Positions 46,146-54,505 of a stretch of 64,000 nt of DNA are shown piece by piece; within the stretch, counting starts at the first letter, position 1, and each line of letters opens with the position of its first letter. The stretch spans positions 1-64,000 of the forward strand of contig NZ_VSFC01000023.1 in the NCBI RefSeq assembly GCF_008084905.1, written 5' to 3'. The notes below the pieces were generated by a model. That model was not told the origin of the DNA and did no database searches. It worked only from the letters and a program-made list of their open reading frames with translations. The translations under genes were made by a program, and so were the position numbers. The DNA comes from Xanthomarina maritima. Its GTDB lineage: Bacteria > Bacteroidota > Bacteroidia > Flavobacteriales > Flavobacteriaceae.

Positions 46146-47798
46146 TTGATAACATCTCTTTCCATAAAAAATTATGCGTTAATAGATAACCTGCAAGTTA
46201 ACTTTAATCAAGGGTTTTCTATTATTACTGGTGAAACTGGAGCAGGAAAATCCATCTTACTTGGTGGTTTATCATTAATCTTAGGAAAAAGAGCAGATTT
46301 AGCAAGCATAAAAGATACCTCTAAAAAATGTATTATTGAAGCTGTTTTTGATGTAACCAATTACAATCTAAAGAGTTTTTTTGAAACAAACGATTTAGAT
46401 TATGAGCCTCAAACAATTATACGTAGAGAAATTTTACCAACAGGTAAATCTAGAGCTTTTGTAAACGATTCACCAGTTAATTTAAATAGTCTTCATATTT
46501 TAGGAGAACAACTAATAGATATACATTCGCAACACGAAACGCTTCAGTTAGTTGATGATTCATTTCAGTTTGAAATTATAGATGCTTTAGCAAAAAACAA
46601 CAGCTTATTAATAGACTATACACAACAACTTAAAGCTTATAAATCGATTCAGAAAGATTTAGAAAAGTTATTGAATTTTAAAGCAGAAGCAATTAAAGAA
46701 TACGATTATCATACTTTTTTATTAAATGAACTAAATGAAGCTAATCTTCTTGAGGGTGAATTAGAATCTCTTGAAGAAGAATACGAAACTTTAAACAATA
46801 TAGAAGAAATTAGAGAATCTTTATCGCTTTCTAATAAAATGTTTAATGAAGAAGAAATTGGATTGCTATCTATTTTGACCAATTTAAAAAATAACTTTAA
46901 AAAAATAAGCAACTATTCTAATAAATACGAAAATATGTTTAATAGAATTGAAAGCAGTTTTATTGAATTAGACGATGTCTTTTCTGAAATTGAAACGTTT
47001 CAGGAAAATTTAGATGCAGATCCAGAAAGACTAGAGCAGGTTAATACAAAGTTACAAAACTTAAATAATTTGTTTAAAAAGCATTTAGTTACCAGTGTTA
47101 CAGAGTTAATTCAAATAAAGGGTGAACTTGCATTAAAAGTTTCTGAAACGGATAATCTAGACCAAAACATACAGATAAAACAGAATGCTTTAAAAGCTAT
47201 AGAATTAGAGATTAATAGAACATCAGAAACCATTCATAAAAACAGGATTCAAGCTATTCCTATATTAATAAAACAATTAGAAGGAATATTAATTGGTTTA
47301 GGGATGCCAAATGCTAAATTTAAAATAGATTTATCTTTTTCTGATATGTTTTATGCTAACGGGAAAGACAATCTTTCTTTTATGTTTTCAGCAAATAAAG
47401 GAGGTCAGTTTAACGAACTTAAAAAGGCAGCTTCTGGAGGAGAATTATCAAGAATTATGCTGGCTATAAAATCTATACTTTCTAAGTATAAACAATTACC
47501 AACCATTATGTTTGACGAAATAGACTCGGGAGTTTCAGGAGAGATTTCAAACAAAATGGGACAAATCATGTTGCAAATGAGTCATGATATGCAGGTATTT
47601 GCTATTACTCATATACCTCAAATTGCAGCAAAAGGAAACACACATTTTAAAGTTTATAAAGAAGATATAAATAATTTAACAGTAACAAATCTTAAAAAAT
47701 TAAATCACGATGAGCGATTAGTTGAGATAGCACAAATGCTTGGAGGCATAGAAATATCAAATTCAGCCTTAGCTCATGCTAAACAATTATTGAATTAA
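46146..47798 (+). CDS. recN: DNA repair protein RecN
   Basis: SMC-like ATPase acting in double-strand break repair. It is 550 residues from TTG 46146; the text ITSLSIKNYALIDNLQVNF follows at once, so no earlier start is needed. Walker A is TGETGAGKSILLGG (about 28-41); the ABC signature is KAASGGELSRIMLAIK and Walker B is TIMFDEIDSGVSGE near 458-471. A long coiled coil (about 150-380) separates the two halves. Confidence 0.95.
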   Translation: MITSLSIKNYALIDNLQVNFNQGFSIITGETGAGKSILLGGLSLILGKRADLASIKDTSKKCIIEAVFDVTNYNLKSFFETNDLDYEPQTIIRREILPTGKSRAFVNDSPVNLNSLHILGEQLIDIHSQHETLQLVDDSFQFEIIDALAKNNSLLIDYTQQLKAYKSIQKDLEKLLNFKAEAIKEYDYHTFLLNELNEANLLEGELESLEEEYETLNNIEEIRESLSLSNKMFNEEEIGLLSILTNLKNNFKKISNYSNKYENMFNRIESSFIELDDVFSEIETFQENLDADPERLEQVNTKLQNLNNLFKKHLVTSVTELIQIKGELALKVSETDNLDQNIQIKQNALKAIELEINRTSETIHKNRIQAIPILIKQLEGILIGLGMPNAKFKIDLSFSDMFYANGKDNLSFMFSANKGGQFNELKKAASGGELSRIMLAIKSILSKYKQLPTIMFDEIDSGVSGEISNKMGQIMLQMSHDMQVFAITHIPQIAAKGNTHFKVYKEDINNLTVTNLKKLNHDERLVEIAQMLGGIEISNSALAHAKQLLN

Positions 47799-47801
47799 TA
47801 C

Positions 47802-47809
47802 TATCTTTG
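47802..47809 (+). promoter_or_regulatory. -7 box of fabI
   Basis: TATCTTTG, exact TAnnTTTG, 58 bp upstream of the ATG. Confidence 0.55.
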
Positions 47810-47867
47810 TTTTAAACTAATAATAAATTAAGTTTAAGTTTATTAACTACAACTAAAAATCTAAAAT

Positions 47868-48689
47868 ATGTCATACAACTTATTGAAAGGAAAAAAAGGA
47901 ATCATTTTTGGAGCCCTAGATGAAAACTCAATTGCTTGGAAAACTGCGCTTCGTGTTCATGAAGAAGGTGGAACATTTGTTTTAACAAATGCACCTGTTG
48001 CATTAAGAATGGGTGAAATAAATGCTTTAGCTGAAAAAACTGGGTCACAAATTATTCCAGCTGATGCAACTTCTCTGGAAGATTTAGAAAATTTAGTTGA
48101 AAAATCTATGGAAATTTTAGGTGGCAAAATAGATTTTGTACTGCATTCAATTGGTATGTCTATAAATGTAAGAAAAGGGAATGCATACACTAGTCAAAAT
48201 TACGATTGGACACAAAAAGGAACCGATATTTCTGCTATGTCTTTTCATAAAGTCATGCAAACCTTATACAAAAAAGATGCAATGAATACATGGGGAAGTA
48301 TAGTTGCTCTTACTTATATGGCAGCGCAACGTGTTTTTCCAGATTATAATGATATGGCTGATAATAAAGCCTATTTAGAAAGTATAGCACGAAGTTTTGG
48401 ATATTTTTTCGGAAAAGATAAAAAGGTTCGAGTAAATACCATTTCACAATCTCCAACGCCTACAACAGCAGGTTCTGGTGTAAAAGGGTTTGATGGGTTT
48501 ATTGCTTATGCAGATAAAATGTCGCCTTTAGGAAATGCTACTGCTTTAGATTGTGCAAATTATACAGTGGCTATGTTTAGCGATTTAACAAAAATGGTGA
48601 CACTACAAAACCTATTCCATGATGGTGGTTTTAGTAATGTAGGAGTAAGTAATGAAGTTATGGAGGCTTTTATAAAAGGAGTCGAATAA
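47868..48689 (+). CDS. fabI: Enoyl-[acyl-carrier-protein] reductase FabI
   Basis: Final reduction of each fatty-acid elongation round, NADH-dependent. It is 273 residues, short-chain-dehydrogenase fold. Cofactor part: LKGKKGIIFGALDENSIAWKTA. The FabI catalytic pattern Tyr-x6-Lys is in PDYNDMADNKAYLES, with the second conserved Tyr in ALTYMAAQ. Further marker TISQSPTPTTAGSGVKGF. Monocistronic, with its own promoter and terminator. Confidence 0.96.
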   Translation: MSYNLLKGKKGIIFGALDENSIAWKTALRVHEEGGTFVLTNAPVALRMGEINALAEKTGSQIIPADATSLEDLENLVEKSMEILGGKIDFVLHSIGMSINVRKGNAYTSQNYDWTQKGTDISAMSFHKVMQTLYKKDAMNTWGSIVALTYMAAQRVFPDYNDMADNKAYLESIARSFGYFFGKDKKVRVNTISQSPTPTTAGSGVKGFDGFIAYADKMSPLGNATALDCANYTVAMFSDLTKMVTLQNLFHDGGFSNVGVSNEVMEAFIKGVE

Positions 48690-48713
48690 ATAAAATTATT
48701 TATAAGTTATTTC

Positions 48714-48747
48714 TAAAGCGAAACATATTCATGTTTCGCTTTTTTTG
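48714..48747 (+). terminator. Terminator after fabI
   Basis: AAAGCGAAACAT pairs with ATGTTTCGCTTT, followed by T residues. Confidence 0.85.
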
Positions 48748-48780
48748 CATGAATCTCATCTTTAGTTGATTGCGTATTTA

Positions 48781-48809
48781 ATCGTTTAAAATTGCATTTT
48801 GTCGATTTG
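48781..48809 (+). promoter_or_regulatory. Possible fourth copy of the direct-repeat element
   Basis: ATCGTTTAA and GTCGATTTG are 20 bp apart start to start, with a T-rich spacer, the same layout as the elements before the three YhhN-like genes. It lies about 100 bp upstream of the T9SS surface-protein gene. No good -7 box follows at the same distance. Confidence 0.25.
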
Positions 48810-48881
48810 TTTATATTAACGTTTTATTAACTGATTATTATCAATATTTTTAGACTTTAACAATAATTAAATCAATTAAAT

Positions 48882-50621
48882 ATGAAAAAAATTACTTTAT
48901 TATGTTTTGCTTTTATTGCATTTGCATTTAGCTTTCAAGCTAACGCACAATGTGATTATACTTTAGAAATGAATGATTCATGGGGTGATGGTTGGAATGA
49001 TGGTACTATGGACGTATTAGTTAATGGTATTGTAGTGCTAGACGACGTAACTTTAGATGCTGGTACTCAAGGTACTCTTAGTTTTAGTGTAGTAGATGGT
49101 GATGATGTTACTACAATGTTTGGAGCTGATGGTGATTATCCTGGTGAGATATCCTATCGAGTTCTAAATAATATAGGAACCGAAGTGGGTTCTGGAGATG
49201 TGAATAATAATATTACAACAGGTACAATAACAGTAGTCTGTTTAGCCCCATTACCTGAACCAGACTGTGCAACGAATCCAAATCCTGCAGATACAGCTAT
49301 AGATGTACCAGTAGGAAATGTTACATTTAACTGGGTAGCTCCAGCTACAGGACCAACACCAACATCTTATGATTTATATGCAGGGGCAACACCAGCTCTT
49401 GAGTTTGGTTTAATAGGCAATTTTACAACTGAAAGTGCTGCATTAACAATTAATGGGTATGAAACCTTACTTTATTGGCAAATTGTACCATTAAATGGAA
49501 ACACAGCAGCTACAGGATGTCCAATTTGGTCATTCACTACAGAATCTGCGCCACCACCACCAGCAAATGATTTATGTTCAGGAGCACTTCCAATAATGTG
49601 TGGTACTCCAGTATCTGGAGATACTAGTATTGCTAGTGTTACAAATTCAGGAGGAAACGCTTCTGCAGATTTGTGGTATATGTATTCTAATCCCGTTTTA
49701 GAAGATGTTACATTAAGTCTTTGTGGTTCTGGATATGATACGTTTATTCGTGTGTATACAAATTGTCCGGCTACAACTCAACTTGCATCAAATGATGATG
49801 CTTGCGAAACACAATCTGAAGTGACATTTACAAATGATGGTTCGTCTACTTATTATATTATGGTTGAAGGATATAGTTCAGCTGAAGGCACATTTACATT
49901 AACAGCTACTTGTGATGTATCAATTCCTGCACCAGCTAATGATAATTGTGATGCTTCTCAGGCTTTAGTGATTGGTGATTCAACACTTGGTACAACAGCT
50001 GGAGCAACAGATCAAAGTACAGGAACTACTGATGATACAACGTGTGATCCATTTGATTTTCATGCAGATGTTTGGTATTCTGTAACTTTAACAGGAGGAC
50101 CACAAAATTTAACTGTAACTACTTCAATTCCTGGAGGATCTACATCTACTGAAGCAGGTTTAGCTATCTATCCTACGGAATGTGATTTCTTAGACACTAG
50201 CTCATTAGGCTGTGCTGGAGCTGATTCCCCTACAGGAGGTTCCATAGCGCTTACTAATGTAGCAGATGGAACCTATTATATTAGAGTATGGAGTGATGGT
50301 GTTGCTGCTAGAATGGGTAATCAAAGAATTGAAGGTGATTTTGAAATTGTTGCTACAACATCTGCTTTATCTACTGTTGAGTTTGAAAATGAATTAGCTT
50401 TTACTTACTACCCAAACCCTGTAAAAAACAGTTTAGTTCTTAATGCTCATAAAGATATTCAAAATGTAGCTGTGTATAATATGTTAGGACAAGAAGTAAT
50501 TCGAGTGGCTCCTAATACTGTAAATAGTGATATTGATATGTCCTCTTTACAATCTGGAACGTATTTTGTACAAGTAACAATTGAAAATACAACTAAAACA
50601 ATTAAAGTGATTAAGAATTAA
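48882..50621 (+). CDS. T9SS-exported surface protein with PPC-type beta domains
   Basis: 579 residues. A signal peptide (1-22, ending ANAQ) is followed by a calcium-motif-like start (CDYTLEMNDSWGDGWNDG), an Ig/fibronectin-like region (NPADTAIDVPVGNVTFNW), then two related domains, each opening with AND and cysteines (ANDLCSGALPIMCG at about 227; ANDNCDASQALVIGD at about 351), which resemble bacterial pre-peptidase C-terminal domains. The end is a type A T9SS sorting domain (AFTYYPNPVKNSLVLNAH to KVIKN). No enzyme domain is present; adhesion or surface structure is a guess. Asp, Thr and Gly use is unlike its neighbours, as usual for secreted proteins. Confidence 0.85.
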   Translation: MKKITLLCFAFIAFAFSFQANAQCDYTLEMNDSWGDGWNDGTMDVLVNGIVVLDDVTLDAGTQGTLSFSVVDGDDVTTMFGADGDYPGEISYRVLNNIGTEVGSGDVNNNITTGTITVVCLAPLPEPDCATNPNPADTAIDVPVGNVTFNWVAPATGPTPTSYDLYAGATPALEFGLIGNFTTESAALTINGYETLLYWQIVPLNGNTAATGCPIWSFTTESAPPPPANDLCSGALPIMCGTPVSGDTSIASVTNSGGNASADLWYMYSNPVLEDVTLSLCGSGYDTFIRVYTNCPATTQLASNDDACETQSEVTFTNDGSSTYYIMVEGYSSAEGTFTLTATCDVSIPAPANDNCDASQALVIGDSTLGTTAGATDQSTGTTDDTTCDPFDFHADVWYSVTLTGGPQNLTVTTSIPGGSTSTEAGLAIYPTECDFLDTSSLGCAGADSPTGGSIALTNVADGTYYIRVWSDGVAARMGNQRIEGDFEIVATTSALSTVEFENELAFTYYPNPVKNSLVLNAHKDIQNVAVYNMLGQEVIRVAPNTVNSDIDMSSLQSGTYFVQVTIENTTKTIKVIKN

Positions 50622-50641
50622 TCTACCGCTTATTAAATATT

Positions 50642-50670
50642 AAAAAGCCACTCTACAGAGTGGCTTTTTT
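50642..50670. terminator. Bidirectional terminator
   Basis: AAAAAGCCACTCT pairs with AGAGTGGCTTTTT around a short loop. It has T runs on both strands and serves the T9SS gene (+) and the sulfotransferase-like gene (-). Confidence 0.85.
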
Positions 50671-50683
50671 GATTTTTATTTTA

Positions 50684-51802
50684 CTAATCAAATAGCATTG
50701 ATTTTAATTTTGAAATAACTCCTTTATTTTTATTTAGTTTTTCAAAATTGATAAAATCCTTATTAAAGGAAAGTGATTTTTTATATGTTGAATTAGTTTT
50801 ACCTATTAGAGATTTATTTAAAATTGAACAAATTTCTTCAGTTATATATAAAGGCTCTTCATTTACATTTAAATTTCCTAATAAAGATGATATAGTCGAA
50901 TTTGGAAAAGTTATTTTAAACGTATTAATAAAACAATCATTCCAAAGTTGCACATAATTTTTACCACTTTTTAATTTTAAAGTATGATGCAAATAGTTAT
51001 TTAATTCATTAAAAAATTGTTGATTATTATTTATAAATCTTTTGTCTTTTAATCCAATTTCTAATAAGTTAAACCGTTCAGTATATTTTAAAACATAATT
51101 ATATTTATCTCCAATAAAATTTAAAGTTTTAGTATTATTTAAATCTTGAGTTTTAAGATTAAATTTTTTTAAACAATAATTATAAAGTTTAAAATCTAAA
51201 ACGTTATTTTTTTCTATAAGTTCTTTTATCTCATTTGGGATATTTTCAACTTTTGGTCTATTAAGAGTTATTCTTTTTACTTCAATCTCTTTAGGTAATA
51301 TCATTCTAGTAACAGTACTGAAATAGAGTAATGATTTAGAATATTCTTCAAAAATACCAACATTAATATCTAAATTTTTAATAGTGTTAATAACTAAATC
51401 TAAATCATCTTCAGTTACTAATTCCTCATCATACATTCTTTTGCCAACAAGAAACCCTACCATATAATTTTGAGTTTGATTATTTATTATATATTCTTTT
51501 AAATTTCTTGGAACAGGTTTAATTAATGATATAAATTCTGTTCTGTCTTTAATAAAATAATATTCAGAAATAATTCTATCTATTGGATTTCTTAAAAGCA
51601 TAAACAAGTTATATTCTAAATACTTATCATAATTAATAGGATTAAAGATATCTTTTGTATTAGATCTCTTTGTTTCATATATTATATGTCTATAGTTAAA
51701 GTCTGGCTTGGTTTGCCATTGTGTTTTATTCATAACACAATTAATTGTTGTGCCTCCAGTTTTTGGTATATGAATAAAAATATTTTTTGAACTCATAATC
51801 AT
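50684..51802 (-). CDS. Sulfotransferase-like protein
   Basis: 372 residues. The N-terminal FIHIPKTGGTTINCVM is the 5'-phosphosulfate-binding loop of PAPS-dependent sulfotransferases, and MLLRNPIDRIISEYYFIKD (about 95-113) is the 3'-phosphate motif of the same family (the heparan-sulfate/sulfotransferase-2 type). The C-terminal 150 residues are Asn/Lys-rich and unfamiliar. It may sulfate a surface glycan; the next gene (divergent) is a glycosyltransferase. The gene is visibly more AT-rich than its neighbours and stands alone, so acquisition by transfer is possible. Confidence 0.75.
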   Translation of the reverse strand: MIMSSKNIFIHIPKTGGTTINCVMNKTQWQTKPDFNYRHIIYETKRSNTKDIFNPINYDKYLEYNLFMLLRNPIDRIISEYYFIKDRTEFISLIKPVPRNLKEYIINNQTQNYMVGFLVGKRMYDEELVTEDDLDLVINTIKNLDINVGIFEEYSKSLLYFSTVTRMILPKEIEVKRITLNRPKVENIPNEIKELIEKNNVLDFKLYNYCLKKFNLKTQDLNNTKTLNFIGDKYNYVLKYTERFNLLEIGLKDKRFINNNQQFFNELNNYLHHTLKLKSGKNYVQLWNDCFINTFKITFPNSTISSLLGNLNVNEEPLYITEEICSILNKSLIGKTNSTYKKSLSFNKDFINFEKLNKNKGVISKLKSMLFD

Positions 51803-51855
51803 GTTTTATTATAAAGATACTCATTTTTGAAAGATAATATTTTATAGGTTTATCT

Positions 51856-51863
51856 TACATTTG
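51856..51863 (+). promoter_or_regulatory. -7 box of the glycosyltransferase unit
   Basis: TACATTTG matches TAnnTTTG and ends 4 bp before the ATG, implying a leaderless transcript or a slightly later start. Confidence 0.5.
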
Positions 51864-51867
51864 TTTT

Positions 51868-52869
51868 ATGCAAATTAGCTTTTCATTTATTATTCCAGTT
51901 TATAATCGTCCTAACGAAATAGATGAACTATTATTGAGTTTTTCCAAACTACAAAAAGTAATTAATTATGAAATAGTTATTATCGAAGATGGATCTAGTG
52001 AGACGGCTTTAAACATAGTTAATAAATATAAAGATCTACTAGATATTTCGTATTTTTTTAAGGAAAATTCAGGACCTGGAGATTCACGAAATTATGGTAT
52101 GAAACATGCTAAAGGCAATTATTTCATTATTTTAGATTCAGATTGTATTTTACCACCTCAATATTTAGATGAAGTTCAAAAAAGTTTGGAAGAAGATTTT
52201 GTACATTGTTTTGGTGGTCCAGATGCTGCTCATGATTCATTTTCAAACGTACAAAAAGCCATTAATTATGCTATGACATCTTTTTTCTCTACAGGAGGTA
52301 TTAGAGGTCATAAAAATAGTGTCGATAAGTTTCAACCAAGAAGTTTTAATATGGGACTTTCTAAAGAAGCATTTATAAAAACAGATGGCTTTGGGAAAAT
52401 ACATCCAGGTGAAGATCCTGATCTTACAATAAGATTATGGAAATTAGGATATAATACAAGGTTAATTCCTGCAGCTTTTGTGTTTCATAAACGAAGAATT
52501 TCTTGGTCTAAATTCTATAAACAAGTTGGAAAGTTTGGTATGGTAAGACCTATTTTAAATTTGTGGCATCCAGAAACCCAAAAAGTAACCTATTGGTTCC
52601 CTACATTATTTGTAGTAGGTTTAATTATTTCGGTTGTCCTTTATATTTCTATTCAGTTAGATTGGCTTCTTTATACTTATTTATTTTATTATTTTGTTGT
52701 ATTTATAGATGCACTTTTAAAAACAAAAAGTGTTTATATAGCTTTATTATCTTTATTAGCAATTAACATTCAATTTGTAGGATATGGAATAGGATTTTAT
52801 AAATCTACAGTAGCATTGCAAATATTAAATAAAGACCCAAAAGAATATTTCTCTGAACTGTTTTTTTAA
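51868..52869 (+). CDS. Family 2 glycosyltransferase, membrane-associated
   Basis: 333 residues, GT-A fold inverting transferase. Signatures: FSFIIPVYNRPNEIDELL, VIIEDGSS, the donor/metal motif YFIILDSDCILPP (Asp-Ser-Asp, about 89-91) and the acceptor-side HPGEDPDLTIRLWKLGY. Two C-terminal membrane helices from about 245 (FPTLFVVGLIISVVLYISI) anchor it in the inner membrane. The sugar and acceptor are unknown. It is first in a run with YbbR-like protein and coaE. Confidence 0.9.
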   Translation: MQISFSFIIPVYNRPNEIDELLLSFSKLQKVINYEIVIIEDGSSETALNIVNKYKDLLDISYFFKENSGPGDSRNYGMKHAKGNYFIILDSDCILPPQYLDEVQKSLEEDFVHCFGGPDAAHDSFSNVQKAINYAMTSFFSTGGIRGHKNSVDKFQPRSFNMGLSKEAFIKTDGFGKIHPGEDPDLTIRLWKLGYNTRLIPAAFVFHKRRISWSKFYKQVGKFGMVRPILNLWHPETQKVTYWFPTLFVVGLIISVVLYISIQLDWLLYTYLFYYFVVFIDALLKTKSVYIALLSLLAINIQFVGYGIGFYKSTVALQILNKDPKEYFSELFF

Positions 52870-52875
52870 AAATAT

Positions 52876-53844
52876 ATGTTTAGAAAACTAAAATCTAAAA
52901 TAGTAGCTTCTATTAAAAACAAGAAAATTAATGTTTTTCTATTGTTTTTAATTTTGTCTTTTATAGTGCTAGTGGTTCTAAAACTCTCAACAATATATAC
53001 CAATACTATAGTTTTTAATATTAATAAAACAAATGTTCCAGAACGTTATTTAGTTTTAAATGATAGCTCTCAAACATTAAAAGTTACACTAAGAACTAGT
53101 GGCTTTAATTTGCTTAAATATTATTTCGAAAAACCAAAAATTAATATTGATTTTAGCCAGAATATAGAAGTATCTAAAGATTTTTATATTTGGAATACCT
53201 ATCAAGGATTTTCAGATTTAAATACACAATTTAATAAGGACATTGAAATAGTAAGCATTATTCCAGATACTTTAAAATTTAGATATGATATTAATGCAAT
53301 TAAAAAAGTACCTATTAAATTAAATTCTAAATTATCTTTTAGTCTTGGATTCGACCTATTAGACTCTATAAGATTAGAGCCAGACTCCATTAAAATTATT
53401 GGTCCAAAAATATTAGTTTCTGAGTTGAATTATATTGAGACAGATATTTTTATATTAAATGATATTAAAACAAATATTGATAAATCTATTTCGTTAAACC
53501 TTCCAACTAATAAAAATAAAAACCTAAATTTTTCAGAGGATCACATCAAAATTAAGGCTGAAGTTGATAAGTTTACAGAAGGTCATTTAAAAATTCCAGT
53601 AACAGTAATAAATATTCCAGATAGTCTTAAAATTAAGTATTTTCCAAAAAAACTTTATGTAACTTACTATACAAGTTTATCTAATTACAATCAAATTAAG
53701 GCTAACGATTTTGTTATAACTTGCGATTATAATAACATTGATAGCACATCTGAATTTTTAAAACCACAAATAGTAAAGCAGCCTAAAGAAGCTAGAAATG
53801 TAAAACTTTCTCAAGAACAAATAGAATTTATAATTATAGAATGA
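52876..53844 (+). CDS. YbbR-like domain protein
   Basis: 322 residues. One N-terminal membrane helix (about 20-38, INVFLLFLILSFIVLVVLK), then a beta-rich extracytoplasmic part with YbbR-like repeats: VPERYLVLNDSSQTLKVTLRTSGFNLLKYYF read in parts, then SIIPDTLKFRYDI and KIKYFPKKLYVTYY. In Firmicutes YbbR (CdaR) regulates diadenylate cyclase; no cdaA is adjacent here. Function in Bacteroidota is unknown. It overlaps coaE by 4 bp. Confidence 0.8.
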   Translation: MFRKLKSKIVASIKNKKINVFLLFLILSFIVLVVLKLSTIYTNTIVFNINKTNVPERYLVLNDSSQTLKVTLRTSGFNLLKYYFEKPKINIDFSQNIEVSKDFYIWNTYQGFSDLNTQFNKDIEIVSIIPDTLKFRYDINAIKKVPIKLNSKLSFSLGFDLLDSIRLEPDSIKIIGPKILVSELNYIETDIFILNDIKTNIDKSISLNLPTNKNKNLNFSEDHIKIKAEVDKFTEGHLKIPVTVINIPDSLKIKYFPKKLYVTYYTSLSNYNQIKANDFVITCDYNNIDSTSEFLKPQIVKQPKEARNVKLSQEQIEFIIIE

Positions 53845-54428
53845 TAATAGTAGGACTAACTGGAGGTATTGGTAGTGGTAAAACTACTGTCGCGAAACAA
53901 TTTATGGCTTTGGGCATACCTGTATATATTGCAGATGATGAAGCAAAAAAGCTTATGAATAGGTCTAAAATTATTAAACGAAAATTAATTCAATTGTTTG
54001 GAGAACAAGCTTACATTAATAATAAACTGAATAGACCTTATTTAGCCGATAAAATTTTTAATAATACCTCAGATTTAGAAAAAATGAATGCTATTATTCA
54101 TCCAATAGTAGCTACACATTTTAAAAAATGGGTAGAGAAACAAAAAGCACCTTATGTCCTAAAAGAATCGGCAATTCTGTTTGAAAATGACGCTTATAAA
54201 AATTGCGATTATATAATAACAGTTACTGCTCCTAAGCAATTAAGAATTGAAAGACTTCTTAAACGAGATGAAACCAGTTTAGAAAAGATTCAAGCTATTA
54301 TGGAAAATCAGTGGAATGATAATAAAAAAATAGAAAAATCAGATTTTGTAATAATAAATAAAGACTTAGGTGAAACCATTCATCAAGTGCAACTAACTCA
54401 CAATAAAATCGTTAACTTCACACAATAA
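53841..54428 (+). CDS. coaE: Dephospho-CoA kinase
   Basis: Phosphorylates dephospho-CoA at the 3'-OH, the last step of coenzyme A synthesis. It is 195 residues, normal length. P-loop GLTGGIGSGKTTVAKQF (about 5-21), IYIADDEAKKLM, then VLKESAILFENDAY and APKQLRIERLLKRDE, the lid. It completes the pathway with coaBC at 44 kb. Confidence 0.95.
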   Translation: MIIVGLTGGIGSGKTTVAKQFMALGIPVYIADDEAKKLMNRSKIIKRKLIQLFGEQAYINNKLNRPYLADKIFNNTSDLEKMNAIIHPIVATHFKKWVEKQKAPYVLKESAILFENDAYKNCDYIITVTAPKQLRIERLLKRDETSLEKIQAIMENQWNDNKKIEKSDFVIINKDLGETIHQVQLTHNKIVNFTQ

Positions 54429-54493
54429 ATCCTAAATTTTAACATTTTTGTTAATGTAAGGTTAAATGATAAGAAATCTAAATGTTAAAATGT

Positions 54494-54501
54494 TAATTTT
54501 G
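54494..54501 (+). promoter_or_regulatory. -7 box of the two-component operon
   Basis: TAATTTTG matches TAnnTTTG, ending 4 bp before the kinase ATG. Confidence 0.5.
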
Positions 54502-54505
54502 AACG

